This document shows, piece after piece, positions 60,532 to 64,000 of a DNA stretch of 64,000 bases. Position 1 is the first letter of the stretch. The number at the start of each line of letters is the position of its first letter. The notes beneath the pieces are model-generated. The model was not told the DNA's origin and made no database searches. It saw only the letters and a list, made by a program, of their open reading frames with translations. The stretch is from Mariniflexile fucanivorans (lineage in GTDB: Bacteria; Bacteroidota; Bacteroidia; Flavobacteriales; Flavobacteriaceae). The DNA is taken from contig NZ_SLUP01000001.1 of the NCBI RefSeq assembly GCF_004341235.1, forward strand, positions 558,001-622,000, read 5' to 3'. The translations under genes were made by a program, and so were the position numbers.

Positions 60532-62631
60532 TCACTTTAATAATTGATAAGCAATTAATGCCACTACGTATGCAAAACCACTCATAATAAACAATTGTAA
60601 TGTGGGCCATTTCCAACTATTGGTTTCCCGTTTCACAATGGCTAGTGTACTCATGCATTGCATGGCAAAAGCATAAAAAAGCAGTAATGAAATACCCGAA
60701 GCGAAGTTAAATAAAGGGCCTCCCAGAATTGGGTTAACCTCAGCAGCCATTCGGTTTTTGATGGTGGCTTCATCATCACTTCCAACGCTATAAATAGTTG
60801 CCAAAGTACCCACAAATACTTCTCGGGCAGCAAAACTACTTACTATGGCAATACCTATTTTCCAATCGTAACCTAAAGGTCTTATAGCGGGTTCAATAGC
60901 ATGACCAGCGATACCTATATAAGAATGTTCCAGTTTATAAGAAGCAATATGTTGGTTAATTTCGTCTTCCGATAATTGTTGTGATGCATATTCGGTATTA
61001 ATGATACTTTCGGCATTATTAAAGTTGTCACCAGGGCCATAAGATGCTAAAAACCATAAAATAATAGAAATAGCTAGAATAATCTTTCCAGCACCAAATA
61101 CAAAAGATTTTGTTTTTTCCAACACCGTTATGGCCACATTTTTAAACATAGGCAGCTTATAGTTTGGCATTTCAACAACAAAAAATGTTTTGCTTCTTAT
61201 TTTTAAAACCTTGTTTAATATGTAAGCCGAAAGAACAGCTATACCAAACCCAATAAAATATAAAAGCATTAATGTTAAAGCTTGATAACCTAAACCTAAA
61301 AATCGACCTTCAGGAATAATTAAAGATATAATGATTAAGTAAACCGGCAATCTGGCAGAACAGGTTGTAAAAGGCGTTACTAAAATGGTTATTAAACGCT
61401 CTTTCCAACTTTCAATATTTCTGGTAGCCATAATAGCAGGAATGGCACAAGCGGTACCTGAAATTAAAGGCACAACACTTTTTCCGCTTAACCCAAAGCG
61501 ACGCATGATTCTGTCCATTAAAAATACCACTCGACTCATGTAACCACTCTCTTCTAACACTGAAATAAACAGGAATAAAAAAGCAATTTGCGGAATAAAA
61601 ATAACAATACCACCAAGCCCGGGAATGATGCCCTCTGCCAACAAATCGGTAAAAGCACCTTGTGGCAACTGGATCTTGGTCCATTCGCTTAAGGATGCAA
61701 ATGCGCTATCTATAAAATCCATAGGAACACTAGACCAATCGTAAATAGCTTGAAAAATGGTTAATAAAATAACAAAGAAAATAAAATAGCCCCAAATTCT
61801 GTGCGTTAAAATTCGGTCTAATTTTGAACGTAAATCTTTGGCTTGCGAAGCATCAATAGTTTGCCCATGCTTAAGCGCATTATTGATAAACTGGTAACGT
61901 TTTATGGTTTCTTTTTGCTGTAATCGTTTTAAATCGGCTTTACTTTTGGTCTTAAAATTCGCAACAGCTTCAATTTCCTTTCGATCTGTTTTTCCGAAGT
62001 TAACATCCTGCGTTATAACTAACCATAATTTATATAAAAGTTGGTTAGGGAATGCTTTCTGTAAATTGTCAAAATATTCTTTATCAATATCAGAAGGGTT
62101 TATGCAAGGTGTTACAGAAAGCTCTTTATAATTTGCAATTAGATTTTTTAAATTGTCAATTCCTTCTTTTTTTCGGGTACTTATTAAAGCTATTTTTGTT
62201 TGAAGTTCAGCTTCTAAATAATCAATATCCAAAGAAATTCCTTTGTAGCGCATCCTATCGGCCATATTAATTACCAATAGCGTAGGGATTTCTAAATCTT
62301 TAATTTGGGTAAAAAGGAGCAGGTTCCGTTTTAAATTTTCAACATCACTTACCACAACAGCAATATCAGGAAAGTCTTTATCGTTTTTATTTAAAAGCAA
62401 TTCAATAACCACATTTTCATCTAAAGATGATGCGTTTAAACTGTAAGTTCCGGGCAAATCGATAATATGTGCCTTAATACCGCGAGATAATTTGCAAACC
62501 CCTTCCTTTTTTTCTACAGTAATACCAGGGTAGTTGCCCACTTGTTGGTTTAAACCGGTAAGCGCATTAAAAACCGAAGTTTTTCCTGTGTTAGGGTTCC
62601 CTATTAAAGCTACATTTATTTGCTTGCTCAT
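60532..62631 (-). CDS. feoB: ferrous iron transport protein B
   Basis: 699 residues, full length. The G domain has G1 GNPNTGKTS (11-19), G2 TGLNQQVGNYPG, G3 DLPGTYS and G4 NMAD, followed by a GDI region and a polytopic membrane domain with two Gate repeats. The first Gate carries GTACAIPAIMATRNIESWKERLI and TTCSARLPVYLI, the canonical iron-type motif with both Cys. FeoB imports Fe(II) across the inner membrane and hydrolyses GTP/ATP. The start codon overlaps the feoA stop by four bases. It is the intact counterpart of the split FeoB at 57-59 kb. Confidence 0.95.
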   Translation of the reverse strand: MSKQINVALIGNPNTGKTSVFNALTGLNQQVGNYPGITVEKKEGVCKLSRGIKAHIIDLPGTYSLNASSLDENVVIELLLNKNDKDFPDIAVVVSDVENLKRNLLLFTQIKDLEIPTLLVINMADRMRYKGISLDIDYLEAELQTKIALISTRKKEGIDNLKNLIANYKELSVTPCINPSDIDKEYFDNLQKAFPNQLLYKLWLVITQDVNFGKTDRKEIEAVANFKTKSKADLKRLQQKETIKRYQFINNALKHGQTIDASQAKDLRSKLDRILTHRIWGYFIFFVILLTIFQAIYDWSSVPMDFIDSAFASLSEWTKIQLPQGAFTDLLAEGIIPGLGGIVIFIPQIAFLFLFISVLEESGYMSRVVFLMDRIMRRFGLSGKSVVPLISGTACAIPAIMATRNIESWKERLITILVTPFTTCSARLPVYLIIISLIIPEGRFLGLGYQALTLMLLYFIGFGIAVLSAYILNKVLKIRSKTFFVVEMPNYKLPMFKNVAITVLEKTKSFVFGAGKIILAISIILWFLASYGPGDNFNNAESIINTEYASQQLSEDEINQHIASYKLEHSYIGIAGHAIEPAIRPLGYDWKIGIAIVSSFAAREVFVGTLATIYSVGSDDEATIKNRMAAEVNPILGGPLFNFASGISLLLFYAFAMQCMSTLAIVKRETNSWKWPTLQLFIMSGFAYVVALIAYQLLK

Positions 62632-62858
62632 CCTTGTTTTTCTATTAAAATATGAACAGCAGTTTCTTTCCGAATTGCCAAATGGGTACCATTTATGTTT
62701 AAATACATGGGGTCCTTAAATGGCGCCAATTGAACAAGTTCTACCAAATTACCAGGTAAACAACCCATTTCTAAGAGTTTTAATGGAATATGAATGGACG
62801 AAACATCTGTAATAATGGCGCGTTCTCCTCGTTTTAATTCGGCTAATGTGTATTGCAA
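62628..62858 (-). CDS. feoA: ferrous iron transport protein A
   Basis: 76 residues, a typical FeoA: the SH3-like fold is visible as LAELKRGERAIITDVSSIHIPLKLLEMGCLPGNLVELVQLAPFKDPMYLNINGTHLAIRKETAVHI. FeoA binds the FeoB G domain or membrane part and is needed for iron uptake. Its ATG is preceded by a minus-strand -7 element and its stop overlaps the feoB start (ATGA type), so the two are translationally coupled. Confidence 0.95.
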   Translation of the reverse strand: MQYTLAELKRGERAIITDVSSIHIPLKLLEMGCLPGNLVELVQLAPFKDPMYLNINGTHLAIRKETAVHILIEKQG

Positions 62859-62884
62859 ACTTATTTAGATTGATTTTAAAGAAG

Positions 62885-62892
62885 CAAAAATA
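62885..62892 (-). promoter_or_regulatory. -7 element of feoA-feoB
   Basis: CAAAAATA reads TATTTTTG on the minus strand, 27 bases before the feoA ATG. No DtxR-like palindrome as clear as that at 55365 is present. Confidence 0.5.
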
Positions 62893-63014
62893 ACTTAAAT
62901 AGTTTAAAGTTAAAAAGTTTAAGGTTTAAAAGTTTTGGTTATCTAAAGTTGAATGGTTAAGTCGATTTACAACTTAACGACTAACAACTTAACAACAAAC
63001 GAACATACAACAAA

Positions 63015-63683
63015 CTATTTTTCCTGTTTAAGAATCTCTATATCCTCAAGAAGTTCTTTTATAGCTTCAGGATCAGTACCATCATAAAAGCCCCGAATTT
63101 GACGCTTTTTATCTATAAGCATAAAGTTTTCAGTATGTATCATATCAAAATCGCCGCCATCACCATCATCTTTCACAGCTAAATAACTCTTTCTTGCTAG
63201 TTCGTAAATTTGTTTTTTGTCACCTGTAACCATGTTCCATTTCGCATCATTCACACCCTTTTCAATGGCATATCGTTTAAGTTGCGCCACAGTATCAATA
63301 TCTGGAGTAACGGTATGCGAAAGCAACATAACCTCATCATCATTTATAATTTCTTTTTGAATGTCTGCCATGTGGTTTGTCATAATTGGGCAAATGGTTT
63401 GGCAGGTAGTAAAAAAGAAATCGGCTACATAAATTTTATTCTTATAATCGTTTTGGGTAATGGTTTTCCCATTTTGGTTTATCAGTTTGAAGTCGGCTAT
63501 TTTATGGTATTTTTTTTGATATTGAATGGTGCTATCCACCAACTCTGTGCTTACCATAGCTGGTTGATAAATAGGCAGAGGTTGGTATACGTTTAAAGTG
63601 TTGTAAATAATGGAAACAATAATGATGGATAAAATCAAGAAAACAATTCCGAAAATTTTATAATCTTTAAAAAAGGAAAGCAT
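63015..63683 (-). CDS. SCO family protein (SCO1/SenC)
   Basis: 222 residues from the Met of MLSFFKDYKIFGIVF (63683); an earlier ATG at 63731 adds a stretch of little promise. One N-terminal membrane helix (about 10-27) is followed by a thioredoxin-like domain with the copper-binding CxxxCP in TTCQTICP (Cys94, Cys98) and the later His in MIHTENFMLID. SCO proteins deliver copper to the CuA site of cytochrome c oxidase or act as thiol reductases. No oxidase gene is in the window. It is divergent from a peptidase gene at the right edge. Confidence 0.93.
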   Translation of the reverse strand: MLSFFKDYKIFGIVFLILSIIIVSIIYNTLNVYQPLPIYQPAMVSTELVDSTIQYQKKYHKIADFKLINQNGKTITQNDYKNKIYVADFFFTTCQTICPIMTNHMADIQKEIINDDEVMLLSHTVTPDIDTVAQLKRYAIEKGVNDAKWNMVTGDKKQIYELARKSYLAVKDDGDGGDFDMIHTENFMLIDKKRQIRGFYDGTDPEAIKELLEDIEILKQEK

Positions 63684-63720
63684 AATGTGCAGTTTAAAGG
63701 TAAACAATGTATAATAGGTG

Positions 63721-63728
63721 CAAAAATA
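63721..63728 (-). promoter_or_regulatory. -7 element of the SCO gene
   Basis: CAAAAATA reads TATTTTTG on the minus strand, 38 bases before the start codon. Confidence 0.5.
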
Positions 63729-63809
63729 CAATACATTAATAATAAAAATAGTAATTTAACACCTTAAAGTGCTTTGAATTATTCCAAATAATTATAAAAA
63801 AACATTTTC

Positions 63810-64000
63810 ATGAAAACAGGTTTCTTATCCGTTTTTTATCTAGTCTCCCTAAGTTTATTTGCGCAGGATTTCAATAAAAATTTCAATGCCATACAGAAAA
63901 CAGAAGCCAAAGCGGCATTAAGTAAAATGCTTTTTAAAGCGAATATCAATACGGGGAATTATGATGTGAAATATCACCGTTTAAAGTTTAATGTAGACCC
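63810..64000 (+). CDS. N-terminus of an M1-family-like metallopeptidase (3' partial)
   Basis: The ORF starts at ATG 63810 and runs off the window. A signal peptide (MKTGFLSVFYLVSLSLFAQ) precedes a Lys/Ala-rich segment and NYDVKYHRLKFNVDP, which is the characteristic opening strand of aminopeptidase N (M1) family proteins of Bacteroidetes. Zinc and catalytic motifs (HExxH) would lie outside the window, so the call rests on this opening alone. The gene is divergent from the SCO gene. Confidence 0.65.
   Translation, partial: MKTGFLSVFYLVSLSLFAQDFNKNFNAIQKTEAKAALSKMLFKANINTGNYDVKYHRLKFNVD

Noticed and set aside
62859-63014. A DtxR-type operator upstream of feoA
   Set aside because: TTTAGATTGATTTTAAA has only 4-base matching arms and random A+T-rich DNA gives similar hits.

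Overview
The window is a chromosomal segment of a member of the Bacteroidetes, almost certainly a marine-type Flavobacteriaceae. The DNA is strongly A+T-rich. Many genes are preceded by the Bacteroidetes -7 element TAnnTTTG rather than a sigma70-like -10. The protein set is typical of the family: type IX secretion (T9SS) sorting domains, a PorZ-like propeller, TonB-dependent receptors with carboxypeptidase-regulatory N-termini, DUF4403, DUF1569 and DUF2723 proteins. It is mostly core genome with a few accessory spots; I see no prophage, transposase, integrase or CRISPR array.

Layout. 1-2.3 kb: a 5'-truncated TPR-CHAT protein convergent with tRNA-Gln. 2.4-8 kb: a DUF2723 glycosyltransferase-like membrane protein with a polysaccharide deacetylase, a cupin-like protein and a small secreted protein. 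8-15 kb (minus): porZ-recO-TonB receptor operon and gdhA. 15-29 kb: mixed housekeeping and envelope genes, an orphan promoter-terminator pair that looks like a small RNA gene (18.0-18.2 kb), an acyl-ACP desaturase/acyltransferase/lipoprotein group, a bacilliredoxin, and a sigma factor with an anti-sigma/TonB fusion. 29-36 kb: a T9SS esterase-like protein, LD-carboxypeptidase, metG, ferritin, a tiny Cys-rich gene missed by length cut-offs, a lipocalin-like lipoprotein and an OmpA lipoprotein. 36-38.3 kb: an AraC regulator followed by two promoters with the same operator at the same spacing, driving a 53-residue ORF and an AhpD-like/cupredoxin-like pair. 38-47 kb: tex, recX, two T9SS type C proteins that flank a roughly 1 kb tandem array built from a REP-like palindrome, and small exported unknowns. 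47.7-51 kb: mfd, carrying a copy of the same palindrome in frame. 51-64 kb: a TlpA-like thioredoxin, yraN, and a metal-uptake region.

The metal region is the most coherent system. A TonB receptor with a CxxC in its plug is divergent from a DtxR-type regulator, a second DtxR-like protein with an N-terminal membrane helix and a C-terminal FeoA domain, and a FeoB whose G domain and membrane domain are separate ORFs divided by one in-frame stop. A second, canonical feoA-feoB-FeoB-associated Cys-rich protein operon lies 3 kb away on the other strand. The split FeoB differs from the canonical one at its conserved membrane Cys motifs, so the two systems may carry different metals.

Dispersed palindromic repeats are the second theme: one in the metG leader, one family inside metG, one inside mfd, one as a hairpin after a T9SS gene, and the tandem array.
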